This document shows positions 37,517 to 46,573 of a stretch of 64,000 nucleotides of DNA, in pieces. This DNA is from Flavobacterium acetivorans (GTDB taxonomy: Bacteria; Bacteroidota; Bacteroidia; Flavobacteriales; Flavobacteriaceae). Numbering within the stretch: the stretch's first letter is position 1; each line of letters opens with the position of its first letter. Where the stretch lies: positions 682,001-746,000 of the forward strand of contig NZ_CP087132.1 in NCBI RefSeq assembly GCF_020911885.1. Reading direction: 5' to 3'. The notes under the pieces are model-generated. The model saw only the letters and a list, made by a program, of their open reading frames with translations. It ran no database searches and was not told where the DNA came from. Both the position numbers and the translations under genes were made by a program.

Positions 37517-37661
37517 ATTGTTCTAAGTTAAAATCGTAAATATAAATATTCAAGAGAAATTAAGCATCAAATTAATGAAAAACGCTATTAATAGTAATCT
37601 GTGAAAAAGTAAATATTTGAAATTTAGTTACTGCAAGGTGTGTCTTTATAAGTTTACGCTT

Positions 37662-38120
37662 TCACGTTAACATTCCTTCACTTGAAAAGCTATAAAAAAT
37701 ATTCTTAGTAATTATCAAGTGGTCTATTAAGGTAATATCAAGTAAATCAGAACATTTTTTAATTTTCTTTGTTAAACTAATATCAGCATCACTTGGTTTT
37801 GTGTTACCTGATGGGTGATTATGGGAAATGATGATACCACAAGCATTGCACTTGAGAGCTACTGCAAATAGTAATCTTACATCTACTACAGTTCCTGTAA
37901 TACCGCCTTTGGACAAAGAATATATACCTAGAGCCTCATTGGCTCTATTAAGTAAAATGACTTTAAACTCTTCCTGAAGTTCCAGTGTACCTAGATCCCA
38001 AGATTGTAATAAGAACTCGTAAGCTGTTTGCACAGAATTAATCTTCTCCTTATGCGTATTTTGTGTAGAATAGTAAACCTGTATCTCTGCTAATTCATTT
38101 GCTGTGTTGGTTGTTGCCAT
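37662..38120 (-). CDS. RadC-family JAB-domain protein (mobile-element type)
   Basis: 152 residues, the short RadC version without the N-terminal HhH part, common on Bacteroidota mobile elements. The JAMM metal motif is intact: HNHPSGNTKPSDAD (HxHPxG...D). Predicted metalloprotease/nuclease-like fold; molecular function is unknown, and it is not the DNA-repair protein its old name suggests. It sits 96 bp downstream of the 134-residue gene. Confidence 0.9.
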   Translation of the reverse strand: MATTNTANELAEIQVYYSTQNTHKEKINSVQTAYEFLLQSWDLGTLELQEEFKVILLNRANEALGIYSLSKGGITGTVVDVRLLFAVALKCNACGIIISHNHPSGNTKPSDADISLTKKIKKCSDLLDITLIDHLIITKNIFYSFSSEGMLT

Positions 38121-38216
38121 AATTGGAAGTATTTATAAAATTTGAAAATAAATTAAATACCCTCTATACATTTTAACCATCCAGGTTTACACGAATAGAG
38201 GGTATTTTAAATGAAA

Positions 38217-38621
38217 TTAATGTTGCAATTGTCCATTGCTTGAAAAAGAGTTTTCGTCTTGACTGTCTTTCATAACATCATTAAAAGACAATTTGCTCAT
38301 TTCAACTTTGGGAGCAGTAGCTTTTTCTTCTTCAACGTATTCAAATCTATGGGTTAAGGTAATAACCTCTCCAGTATCTTTGATTACATATTCGTAAGCT
38401 TCACATTCTACTTTCTCCACCTTACCGGGTAATTCAGTTCCTATTAATGCCTGACAAGTCAATTCATCAAAAGTTGAAGAGATGGATGCCTTTCTTGCTG
38501 TTACATAGAATTTACCTGTTTCTTTGGATTTAACCATTTCAATTCCACCTTGAAGTTCGAGTACAAAGAATTCTTTCCCCTCCTCTGTTTCTCTTTTTTT
38601 GTAGTTAATAATTCTTACCAT
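38217..38621 (-). CDS. Small mobile-element-associated protein, unknown function
   Basis: 134 residues opening MVRIINYKKRETEEGKEFFVLELQGGIEMVKS. No enzyme motifs. An acidic/Ser-rich C-terminal tail follows (KLSFNDVMKDSQDENSFSSNG). It occurs next to RadC in elements of this type as far as I recall. The tail of residues 100-134 may be disordered. Function unknown. Confidence 0.7.
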   Translation of the reverse strand: MVRIINYKKRETEEGKEFFVLELQGGIEMVKSKETGKFYVTARKASISSTFDELTCQALIGTELPGKVEKVECEAYEYVIKDTGEVITLTHRFEYVEEEKATAPKVEMSKLSFNDVMKDSQDENSFSSNGQLQH

Positions 38622-38859
38622 TTTCTTTAAATTTTTGAGTTAAACATTTTAGCATTCAAACACATAAACCTGTAGCTTTAAATACAGCTATCAACTTGTA
38701 TCTATATCTACGGGGAATAATTTTCTGATATGCTAGTGATGGGTGGGGGTATTGAGTTGGGTTTGGTGAGGGGGCAGTCTTAAATCAGTGTAGAATACTC
38801 TCTCAAAACCCAGAGTGAAAAATTTTATAAAAAAATAAAAATTCCTACCTTGCTTTACT
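38622..38859. other. Non-coding region with a G-quadruplex-capable tract
   Basis: 238 bp between divergent genes with no gene seen. At 38741-38774 four G-runs (GGG, GGGGG, GGG, GGGGG) are spaced by loops of 1, 9 and 8 bases, in an otherwise A+T-rich island. Candidate for a G-quadruplex, a transfer origin or a regulatory site. Confidence 0.5.
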
Positions 38860-40377
38860 ATGAGAGAAACTTTAAATGAATATTTGGCAATAGGAGATTT
38901 TGATAATAAAACCCCTCAAGATATAAATTTAATTCTAGGGTCAATATTTGAGTTCTCCAGAGAATTAAATTGCATTGACAGTCTAAAAAAAGGGATAGAA
39001 ATATCCTCATCCATTAGTTTGCAAAACTTTAGCGATGATTATAAAATGACATTCTATTATAATCTCTCAAATGCTTGGTCATATAAAAAGAATATGAAAC
39101 AAGTATTATATTCTACAAAATATTGGGAATTTGAGAATCACGAATTAACACAAGAAATTTTAAATTGTCGTAAAGCACTTTTACTTTCAGAAAATTCCAA
39201 TGATTTAAAAAGAAAATGTGAGATACTTACAAATTTAGGAAATGACTTAAGCTATTTGGGTAGGTATTCTGAAGCAATAGAACTATGGAATAAAGCTCTG
39301 CATTTGGACAAGAATTTCTCAATGGCTATTGGAAATCTTGGCTTTGGACTTTTTCACTATGCTCAGATTTTATATGATGATGGACATAAATCTTATTTTT
39401 TAAAAGAATCTTATTTGAATTTAAAGAGAGTCATTGAATCTGAAGATATTTATTTAGAAGCTAAAACTTCATTTAAAAATATCATTTCACTTATTGAGAA
39501 ACAAATTGATTTTAATTTTCTAAATTCTCCAAATGAGAATAAAAATTACTCATTAGGAAGTACAGATGAAGAGATAAAATATAGAAAATGGTGTGTAGAA
39601 AATTGTCTATTTATTAATCCTTTAAATGACATTTACAAAGAATCTATTGTTGCACAAGATGTCCTATCTCTGCCCACAATAATGGTAAAAAAAGAGGATG
39701 CTAACATTTATAATTATCATTCATTTTACAATCAAATAAAACAGGAGTACTGTTCTGCAAGATATCTTTTTTATGAATCTATTACAGATAAAAATGTGCA
39801 TTACTCAGATGAAGGAAACGTAATTATAGACACTCTTGATTATGCAACTTATTCATTTAATATTGAGAAAGCAAAAATAGCTTTTAAATTATTTTATTCC
39901 ATTCTAGACAAAATTGCATATCTAATAAATTCCTATTTCAAATTAGAACTCAAACCTTTTGACATTTCCTTTAAAAAGATATGGTTAGAAAAAAACCGAC
40001 TAAATCCTTTAATTGAAGACACCCAAAATTGGGGATTTAGAGGCATGTATTGGTTATCTAAAGATTTTTCTGAAAAGGATGAGTTATATAGTTTATTAGA
40101 GCCTGAAGCAAAGGAATTATCCACAATAAGAAATTTCATAGAACATAAATCATTCAAATTAATTGAATTTGGTACTTCTGGAGTTTCTGAGGACGGTTTT
40201 ACATATAATATCCAAAGGGATGTTTTTGTAAATAAAACTTTTAAACTAATGAAAACCATAAGAGCATCAATAATTTACACCTCTTTAATGATTAGTATTG
40301 AAGAAAGTAAAAAAACAAAACCAGGAAATGTAGGAACAATAATTTTGAATTCTATTGATGATAGCACAAAATGTTGA
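38860..40377 (+). CDS. TPR protein with LA2681-like HEPN domain
   Basis: 505 residues. TPR-like repeats lie at about 105-175 (CEILTNLGNDLSYLGRYSEAI, given in part, then WNKALHLDKNFSMAIGNLGF). The family text NPLNDIYKESIVAQDVLSLPTI is at about 245-265. The C-terminal HEPN region carries RNFIEHKSF, an Rx4H motif as in HEPN ribonucleases. LA2681-like HEPN proteins are linked to conflict systems, where HEPN domains typically cut RNA to stop phage growth. Activity here is inferred. It is 420 bp upstream of the ABC-3C operon, with a short minus-strand gene between. Confidence 0.8.
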   Translation: MRETLNEYLAIGDFDNKTPQDINLILGSIFEFSRELNCIDSLKKGIEISSSISLQNFSDDYKMTFYYNLSNAWSYKKNMKQVLYSTKYWEFENHELTQEILNCRKALLLSENSNDLKRKCEILTNLGNDLSYLGRYSEAIELWNKALHLDKNFSMAIGNLGFGLFHYAQILYDDGHKSYFLKESYLNLKRVIESEDIYLEAKTSFKNIISLIEKQIDFNFLNSPNENKNYSLGSTDEEIKYRKWCVENCLFINPLNDIYKESIVAQDVLSLPTIMVKKEDANIYNYHSFYNQIKQEYCSARYLFYESITDKNVHYSDEGNVIIDTLDYATYSFNIEKAKIAFKLFYSILDKIAYLINSYFKLELKPFDISFKKIWLEKNRLNPLIEDTQNWGFRGMYWLSKDFSEKDELYSLLEPEAKELSTIRNFIEHKSFKLIEFGTSGVSEDGFTYNIQRDVFVNKTFKLMKTIRASIIYTSLMISIEESKKTKPGNVGTIILNSIDDSTKC

Positions 40378-40404
40378 GTTCTGCATAAAAAAACCTCTTA
40401 AAAA

Positions 40405-40683
40405 TTATTTTGACCTATTTTCCATTTGTCTTTTCATTTCTATCAAAGCATCATCTGAAGAATATTGTCTAATTCTTGCTTCAATATATATAGATTTCTC
40501 TATAATGGGGTTAATATCTGCATTTGGAAAGTCTTTTAATACTACAAACAATTCTCCGTAGCTAATCTCCATTAATACCAATCTAAACAACTCTATTTCA
40601 TTAAGCTCCTCATTCTCTTCTCTTTCCCTCCTAACTTTTAGAGTTGCTACTTTATTTTGTAGAAAGTCTTCAAAATCATTCAT
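40405..40683 (-). CDS. Hypothetical small protein
   Basis: 92 residues, strongly helical and charged (LKVRREREENEELNEIELFRLVLMEISYGEL). No family recognised. It is on the opposite strand between the HEPN gene and the ABC-3C operon. Could be a regulator or antitoxin-like partner of either, but the sequence does not say. Confidence 0.55.
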   Translation of the reverse strand: MNDFEDFLQNKVATLKVRREREENEELNEIELFRLVLMEISYGELFVVLKDFPNADINPIIEKSIYIEARIRQYSSDDALIEMKRQMENRSK

Positions 40684-40800
40684 AATTTAAATTTTATTCG
40701 AAGATATATAATCTTATGAAGTCATTTTCTTATTTTTTTATTTTTTTTAAAATATTATGAATTACATTTGAGAATTGTTAAAAAGGATATTTTTTTTTAA

Positions 40801-42012
40801 ATGAATAAGACAAGATATGAAATAACTTCTGCTTCAGATAAATCAATTGGATTTGATTATCAGTTTTATTATTACATGTACTTAATCTTGGATTTAAGGC
40901 ACAATGAAAAAATTGCAATAGAGATAAAGGATGATATTCATATTGAATTTACTGATGGAAAATTAATATTAATTCAAACTAAACATACCACCCAAACTAA
41001 TCAAGATTCAACAAGTATAAATCTAACAGAAAGAGATAGTGATCTTTGGAAAACATTAAGCAATTGGGTAAAGGTAATTAATGAAGCAACAGATAAAAAA
41101 ACTTTTTTAAAAACTACCTCTTTTCAATTAATTTCAAATAAATCCCTTTCTTCTAATCCCTTTTTTATTGAGCTTCAAAAATTACTTAACACAGATATAA
41201 CTGTTAAGGAATTTAAAAATTATTTACAGGTTTTAATTGATAAAGGAACAGACATAACAATTAACGGCTACATTAAGAGCTTAAAAAGCTTGAATAATGA
41301 ATTACTATATAGTTTCATTAAAAAATTGGAATTTAAATTAAATGAAGACAACATTATAGATAAAATCAAGGAAAGAATTCTGGAAAAAATATACTTCAAA
41401 GAAAGGGTGGATGATGTTTTTAATGACCTTTATTCAGAATTGAAAACAAAAGAATATTTAGATGTTAAAAAAGGAAATAAAAAAGAATTGTCTTTTGAAG
41501 ATTTTGTTTCAAATTTTAGAAAATGCTTTAAAAAAGGTTTAAATGATAAGTTGCCAATAAGAAAATTTGATATTAACACCCCTTCTGAAATTGAAAATCA
41601 GAAATTTATTCTTCAATTGATAGATATTGGTGATATTGGTAGTAATGATACTGATGAAATGTTAGAGTACACCATTCAAATGTTTCAACTCTTCAACAAT
41701 TTAAAAAAATGGGAAGAAGATGGAGATTTGTTAAATCATGAAATTGAAGAATTTCACAAACAATCTATATTAATTTGGAAAAATTCATTTCGAGAAAAAT
41801 TTAGGCAAATTAAAACAAAAGTTGAAAGCAATATTTCTGTAGATGACTCTGAAATAAAACATAAGGCTTTAGAATGTTTAGATGAGATGAGAAAAGCTAT
41901 ATTACAAATTGATGAAACTTTATTATCTGTAGAATTAAGTAATGGGCATTTTTATAATCTGACTAATAATGACCAAATTGGATGGCACTATGACTGGAAA
42001 ACAAGATACTAA
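40801..42012 (+). CDS. ABC-3C system effector with PD-(D/E)XK/Cap4-like N-terminal domain
   Basis: 403 residues. The N-terminal 100 residues match the DUF4297/Cap4-type nuclease pattern: G17 and Q21 in GFDYQFYYY, E41 and D44-D45 in AIEIKDDIHI, and Q59-x-K61 in LIQTKHTT. These are the expected metal-binding and catalytic residues of a PD-(D/E)XK DNase. The rest (about 120-403) is helical and should be the ABC-3C C-terminal domain that ties the effector to its partners. It is the first gene of a three-gene overlapping operon; the next gene starts inside its last codons. Confidence 0.8.
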   Translation: MNKTRYEITSASDKSIGFDYQFYYYMYLILDLRHNEKIAIEIKDDIHIEFTDGKLILIQTKHTTQTNQDSTSINLTERDSDLWKTLSNWVKVINEATDKKTFLKTTSFQLISNKSLSSNPFFIELQKLLNTDITVKEFKNYLQVLIDKGTDITINGYIKSLKSLNNELLYSFIKKLEFKLNEDNIIDKIKERILEKIYFKERVDDVFNDLYSELKTKEYLDVKKGNKKELSFEDFVSNFRKCFKKGLNDKLPIRKFDINTPSEIENQKFILQLIDIGDIGSNDTDEMLEYTIQMFQLFNNLKKWEEDGDLLNHEIEEFHKQSILIWKNSFREKFRQIKTKVESNISVDDSEIKHKALECLDEMRKAILQIDETLLSVELSNGHFYNLTNNDQIGWHYDWKTRY

Positions 42013-42478
42013 CCCTTTGAAAAACAATTTGTTTATCTACAATAATGAAGCAATTTCAACAATAGCTTTAGGATATTTTATGAGTAGAGTGAAAGTAATA
42101 TCAATTCCAAAATTTATGTTGATATTACCTTTTGTTTTACATGAACAAACATTAAAACAATTGAATAATAATTCAATAAATAGAAGTTTGGAAGAACTTA
42201 TAACAAAAAAACCTTTATTATTATCTAATTTCAATTCAAGATTTAAAGACTTTCTTCCTCTATCAATTAATTCAGTTACTATTCTTAATGAATTACAAAT
42301 TATAAAAATTGATAGGGAATATATCTATTTTAATAGAGATAGTAATTTTAAAACAAGTGAGCTTAAAGATATTGGCACCAGGATTCAGAAAATCATGAAG
42401 GGATTAGACCGTTTAATTGAAATTATTACAAGTATGGATAATAACTCCCTCTACTTAACTTTAAAAGTCGAATTATGA
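41990..42478 (+). CDS. ABC-3C system middle component
   Basis: 162 residues from MTGKQDTNPLKNNLFIYNNEAIST; an ATG at 41969 is also possible. The NNEAISTIALGYFM...IPKFMLILPFVLHEQTLKQL text is that of the small middle component proteins (winged-helix/helical) which link effector and ATPase in three-component ABC systems. The start overlaps the effector's end by about 23 bp and its stop overlaps the ATPase start by four bases (ATGA), so the three proteins are likely made in fixed ratio. Confidence 0.8.
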   Translation: MTGKQDTNPLKNNLFIYNNEAISTIALGYFMSRVKVISIPKFMLILPFVLHEQTLKQLNNNSINRSLEELITKKPLLLSNFNSRFKDFLPLSINSVTILNELQIIKIDREYIYFNRDSNFKTSELKDIGTRIQKIMKGLDRLIEIITSMDNNSLYLTLKVEL

Positions 42479-44337
42479 TATTTAGAATTAATAAAATAAA
42501 ATTGTGGTTTAAAAATAATTCTAAACCACAAATTCTAGAATTCTTGCCAAATAAGGTTAATGTAATAACAGGTGGTAGTGGTACAGGGAAGACTAGTATT
42601 TTAGCCATTATTGATTATTGTTTATTATCCACTAATGCTAGAATACCAGAAACTGTTATAAATGAAAATATTATTTGGTATGGTATTGATTTTACTATAA
42701 ACAATAAAAATTTCTCAATTGCAAGAAAGCATCCTTTAAGTAATAACGGGTCCAAAGAAGTATTCTTTTCAGGAACCGGTATACTTCCAGAATTTCCCAT
42801 ACATAATAATGATATTGTACAAGTAAAGAAAGTATTAGAAAAAGAATTTGGTATTGATGAGAACTTTAGAATGCCTTATGGAGGCAAACATATTACAGCA
42901 GGTAGTAAGATATCATATCGTTACTTTTTATTATTTAACACCTTGTCAGAAGATACAGTTGCCAGCACTACTACTTTTTTTGATTATGATCTATATGATA
43001 GAGAGAAATATGTTGAAGCTTTAGAGAGAATTTTCTTCCTAGCAATTGGTGTAGATGATGTTGGAAATGTTTTAATAAAAGAGAAGATAAATTCATTAGA
43101 AAAAGAATTACTTAAGATTGAGAAGCGAAAAAAAACACTTGGAAAAGAAGAATTGCTTTTTGGAAAAAAAATTCAAGAATTACTTTTAAAAGCTCAAGAG
43201 TATGATTTGATTGAAAGAAGATTATTTACCAATGAGGAAGCTTTAGAAAAGCTGAATAGGCTTATTAAATCATTTGGAAATCAAATTACATATTCTAATA
43301 ATTCATTACAAGTAGATGAATTAAATAGTAGAAAAAGAAGTTTATACAGAAAATTGAGGAATTTAGAGCGTTTTGAAAATGAGTATAAACAGTATAAAGA
43401 AAATTTGAAAAATGATTATGATAGTCTTAAACCAATTAAATATTTAACTAAAAATTTTGACCAACTTATTCCAACATTAGAGTTAAACAGTTTCTTGGAG
43501 TCTTTAGAAGAAACTCTAGAAAAAGTTAAAACTGAAATCTCAAAAAAAGTCACATTAGTAACAAATGTTAAATCAGAAGTTACTAGTTTAAAATCTCAAA
43601 TTGAATTTATTGATGGTGAATTATCAAAATATGCATCAAAAAATGTAGACTTTAATAATGAAATTTATAAGTATATTTTTATTGGAGAAGTAAAATCTCA
43701 ACTAGAATTTTATGAAGATAAATGGGAAATTGAAGAAGAGTTTATTAGTACAGATGAAATAGAAACTGATATTGAATCTCTAAGAGAAAAAATAAAAGAT
43801 ACTGAAGAGAAAAAGAGAATTCTTCTAAATGATTTAGAAAGTTTAATTCAAAAATATTATGATAGTTCAGATTCAATGGATGTTTATAAAAATTATAAAG
43901 TATATTTTGATGTAAGAGCTAAATCCCTTAAAGTTAGAAAAACAATAGAACCTATCAGCCTAACTATTGGGAGTAAATCTAATTACATGTTCCTCCATCT
44001 ATTTTTGTTTTTAGGTTTACATGAGCATTTTATAAACCAAAAAATAAGTTTTGTCCCTCAGTTCTTGATTATTGACCAGCTTAGTCAGCCTTATTTTGAA
44101 AGTAAAAGTTCAGATACCATTAAAATAGATGATGACAAACAAAAACTTCAAAATGCTTTTAAATTGCTTAATAATTTCATTACTGAAATAGAAGAAGATT
44201 ATATTGAGGAATTTCAAATAATTTTACTAGAACACGCATCTCCAAGTTATTGGGAAGATATTCAACTAAATAATTTTCATTTAGTAGCTGAATTCAGAGA
44301 TGGAAATGCTCTAATACCAGAAACTGCTTTTGAATAA
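42475..44337 (+). CDS. ABC-3C system SMC/Rad50-like ABC ATPase (DUF3732)
   Basis: 620 residues. Walker A is GGSGTGKTS (residues 33-41), directly after a short N-terminal strand as in Rad50/RecF. Long coiled-coil helices fill about 190-470 (ELLKIEKRKKTLGKEEL, VKTEISKKVTLVTNVKSEV). The C-terminal half has the signature-like LTIGSKSNYMFLHLFLFLGLHE and Walker B FLIIDQL. This is the DUF3732-type ATPase that senses something on DNA or nucleoprotein and activates the effector. ATG overlaps the middle component stop. Confidence 0.85.
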   Translation: MIFRINKIKLWFKNNSKPQILEFLPNKVNVITGGSGTGKTSILAIIDYCLLSTNARIPETVINENIIWYGIDFTINNKNFSIARKHPLSNNGSKEVFFSGTGILPEFPIHNNDIVQVKKVLEKEFGIDENFRMPYGGKHITAGSKISYRYFLLFNTLSEDTVASTTTFFDYDLYDREKYVEALERIFFLAIGVDDVGNVLIKEKINSLEKELLKIEKRKKTLGKEELLFGKKIQELLLKAQEYDLIERRLFTNEEALEKLNRLIKSFGNQITYSNNSLQVDELNSRKRSLYRKLRNLERFENEYKQYKENLKNDYDSLKPIKYLTKNFDQLIPTLELNSFLESLEETLEKVKTEISKKVTLVTNVKSEVTSLKSQIEFIDGELSKYASKNVDFNNEIYKYIFIGEVKSQLEFYEDKWEIEEEFISTDEIETDIESLREKIKDTEEKKRILLNDLESLIQKYYDSSDSMDVYKNYKVYFDVRAKSLKVRKTIEPISLTIGSKSNYMFLHLFLFLGLHEHFINQKISFVPQFLIIDQLSQPYFESKSSDTIKIDDDKQKLQNAFKLLNNFITEIEEDYIEEFQIILLEHASPSYWEDIQLNNFHLVAEFRDGNALIPETAFE

Positions 44338-44345
44338 ATTATAAA

Positions 44346-44373
44346 ACCCAACCCCTAATTAAAGAGGTTGGGT
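44346..44373. terminator. Terminator between the ABC-3C operon and DUF3871 gene
   Basis: ACCCAACC (44346-44353) and GGTTGGGT (44366-44373) in the 40 bp between the two convergent stops. Confidence 0.7.
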
Positions 44374-44377
44374 GGTA

Positions 44378-45553
44378 TTAACTCAAAAACCAAGAATAGT
44401 TGGTAGAACCATCACTTAGTGCTTTTGAGATGCCATCAGAAAAACTGAAGGCATTCACTCCTCTTTCAAGGAAAGTATCTACATAGGAAGTCTTATTACT
44501 TCCTGTTAGCAGGTTATAGAACTCCCATATACTAATATCACCATTTGCATTTCTACAAAAGCTTTCATCTTGGTAGTAGTCTTTTGCTACAGCATTAATA
44601 TGTCCATCATTCAAGAGTAGCTCAGGTATTAGAACCTTTTCTTTTTTAGGCAGATAATTATATAATCTCGCTTTACCTATAATTTGAGCAAAATCACTTT
44701 CAGAAAGAGAATATTCCAACAAGTTTTTCATAGAGTTTAAATGATGGTTGATGTTATAGCCTTGTATTACTTGAAGCATTTTATCTTCCAGGTCTAAATA
44801 GCTCATGGCTCTAATTTCACTCTGGAAACCATCTGTAGAAACACAGAGGTTGCAGCATACCATATTTTGAAAACCTATGAAGAATTTAAACTTTTCATAA
44901 GTTTTCTTGTTATAAAGGTTCTCTAGGCTGTAGCTTCTTACACCTCCTATTGTTAGTGATAACTTGTTGCCATTTATGGTTTCAGTAATACCTGGAATCC
45001 TTATAATAAAAGCCATCCTCTCAAAATAAGAAGTTCTTTGATGCTCTTGCAAATCTTTAGCAGCAATATGCAAAGCATCAGGAGTTCTGCCCTTGATTTG
45101 GTGGCTTACCCTAATTTCAGGAGTGTCCAGGTTTTCATTTGGGAATACCTTAGTAATAGCTGATAGTGCAGTTTCTATAAACTCTTGATGACTTAGAGTA
45201 ATTTCATTGTCCTTTGTGAAAACTGGAATCACACATTTCTCTTTTAAATGAAAAAGGCTAACCTCTTCCGTGTTAGCCTCTATAAAAGGTGATTTTTGTA
45301 TGATATTTGAAGATTCGTGTAAACCTGGATCCTTTATATCATTAAGGATTACAGGTGAATGTAAAACTTGTGTATCTTCTCCAAAATTTACACTTCTATT
45401 TTCTAAATTAAATTCAATAAAAGAAGTATTTATGTGCATTTGTGAAGAGTCACTTAAACCTGGAGATATTATCTCCTTAAAGGCTCCAGGTAAATGTGAA
45501 AGAGTCTCCTCGTTTCTGATTTTAGTGAGTTCCATTTCCATTTGATGACACAT
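44378..45553 (-). CDS. DUF3871-family mobile-element protein
   Basis: 391 residues. The N-terminal 110 residues are variable and contain loosely repeated text (PGLSDSSQMHINTSFIEFNLENRS; PGLHESSNIIQKSPFIEANTEE, each given in part). The conserved part has RVSHQIKGRTPDALHIAAKDL and CCNLCVSTDGFQSEIRAMSYLDLE. DUF3871 proteins are common on Bacteroidota integrative elements next to a RecA-like ATPase, as here. Function unknown, probably DNA processing. The start at 45553 (or ATGs at 45541, 45535) overlaps the ATPase gene by up to 32 bp. Confidence 0.82.
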   Translation of the reverse strand: MCHQMEMELTKIRNEETLSHLPGAFKEIISPGLSDSSQMHINTSFIEFNLENRSVNFGEDTQVLHSPVILNDIKDPGLHESSNIIQKSPFIEANTEEVSLFHLKEKCVIPVFTKDNEITLSHQEFIETALSAITKVFPNENLDTPEIRVSHQIKGRTPDALHIAAKDLQEHQRTSYFERMAFIIRIPGITETINGNKLSLTIGGVRSYSLENLYNKKTYEKFKFFIGFQNMVCCNLCVSTDGFQSEIRAMSYLDLEDKMLQVIQGYNINHHLNSMKNLLEYSLSESDFAQIIGKARLYNYLPKKEKVLIPELLLNDGHINAVAKDYYQDESFCRNANGDISIWEFYNLLTGSNKTSYVDTFLERGVNAFSFSDGISKALSDGSTNYSWFLS

Positions 45554-46370
45554 TTGAGGTTAGTTGTTGTAAAAGGTTTCTCTTAGCTACAAAATCCTGT
45601 TCAATTGTTTTGGCTAAATCTAGGTTTTCATTATAAAGGATTAATAGCTCAGATTGGTTATTACATTCACTTACCTTAACCTGTAGCTCTCCTTTAGTCA
45701 TGTTACTGTTGCACCAGTCTAAAATCTTTTTACCTGTATTAGAGTTAATAACAAACTGAGGTTTTCCTTCAAACAGATTTGTCCTGTCTTTAGAAGCAGT
45801 TGCAAAATGTTTATAATCGATGTCAAAAACTATTGTAAACTCGTAGCTAATCTCATCTCTTTGAATGGCTTTTAATCCTACTTTTTCAGGAACCATTTTT
45901 CCATTTCTTTCACTTAACACATAGTCTTGTTTTACTCGCATTGTGCAAATGACATGAACATCACTTTGAAGTATCTTTTCTACAAAAGCTTTTTGTCTTG
46001 GAGTTATCTTGTTCCAATTCGTGAACGAATTTCCAGTAAGTGAAGCATGATAGTCCAGTAAGAAATCCCAACAATGGCTGATGCTATCCAGAACTATCAC
46101 TTCCATACCTGACTTGATACATAAGTCTATTGCCTCAATATATCTTTCAGGTGAATGGGGAGACTCCAGGTTTAAAACATTGTAACTACCTATATGCGCA
46201 TACAGATTACTTGAACCTGCTTCTGTGTCAATGACAGCTACTTTAGAAAGGTTTCCATTGGTTAAACCTTGAGCTAATAATAAAGCACTGTAACTCTTTC
46301 CTGCTCCTGATGGAGCCTGTAAAGCCATTTTTATTTTGGCTTTACTTCTTTCTGATTTTTTTAATTCCAT
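45522..46370 (-). CDS. RecA-like AAA ATPase (Sak4-type), element core gene
   Basis: 282 residues. Walker A APSGAGKSYSAL (about 19-30), Walker B VIVLDSISHCWD (about 107-118), and the later CTMRVKQDY strand with polar residue fit the RecA/Sak4-like single-strand annealing helper group found in phages and islands. The C-terminal tail is helical. Likely helps replication or recombination of the island DNA with DUF3871. Operon partner of the downstream gene by overlap. Confidence 0.82.
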   Translation of the reverse strand: MELKKSERSKAKIKMALQAPSGAGKSYSALLLAQGLTNGNLSKVAVIDTEAGSSNLYAHIGSYNVLNLESPHSPERYIEAIDLCIKSGMEVIVLDSISHCWDFLLDYHASLTGNSFTNWNKITPRQKAFVEKILQSDVHVICTMRVKQDYVLSERNGKMVPEKVGLKAIQRDEISYEFTIVFDIDYKHFATASKDRTNLFEGKPQFVINSNTGKKILDWCNSNMTKGELQVKVSECNNQSELLILYNENLDLAKTIEQDFVAKRNLLQQLTSNVSSNGNGTH

Positions 46371-46573
46371 AACAAATAATTTAATGATTTATGTGGTTTT
46401 TTGTAGGTTTTGATTTTCCATCAATGGAAATCCTCCAATAAAAGAGAAGGCTTTAATTATGTATAAGCTTACTTTCTATACATAATCTTAATAATATATT
46501 ATAACTTATTGAAGGAAATTCCTTGATGGGTTATTTAAGCAAAAAGAGAAAGCTATTAGCTCTCCCTTTTTAA
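46371..46573. promoter_or_regulatory. Nested inverted-repeat region upstream of the ATPase gene
   Basis: No gene seen. An inner perfect inverted repeat ATTATGTATA / TATACATAAT (46456-46465, 46477-46486) lies within an outer imperfect one, CCATCAATGGAAATCC (46418-46433) and GGAAATTCCTTGATGG (46514-46529). A terminator-like stem (AGAGAAAGCT / AGCTCTCCCT, about 46545-46568) follows the gene to the right. Candidate regulatory or origin-like region of the island. Confidence 0.5.

Noticed and set aside
37662..38120. RadC as a DNA-repair enzyme
   Set aside because: The repair role of RadC has not held up, and this is the short mobile-element form; I describe it only as a JAB-domain protein.
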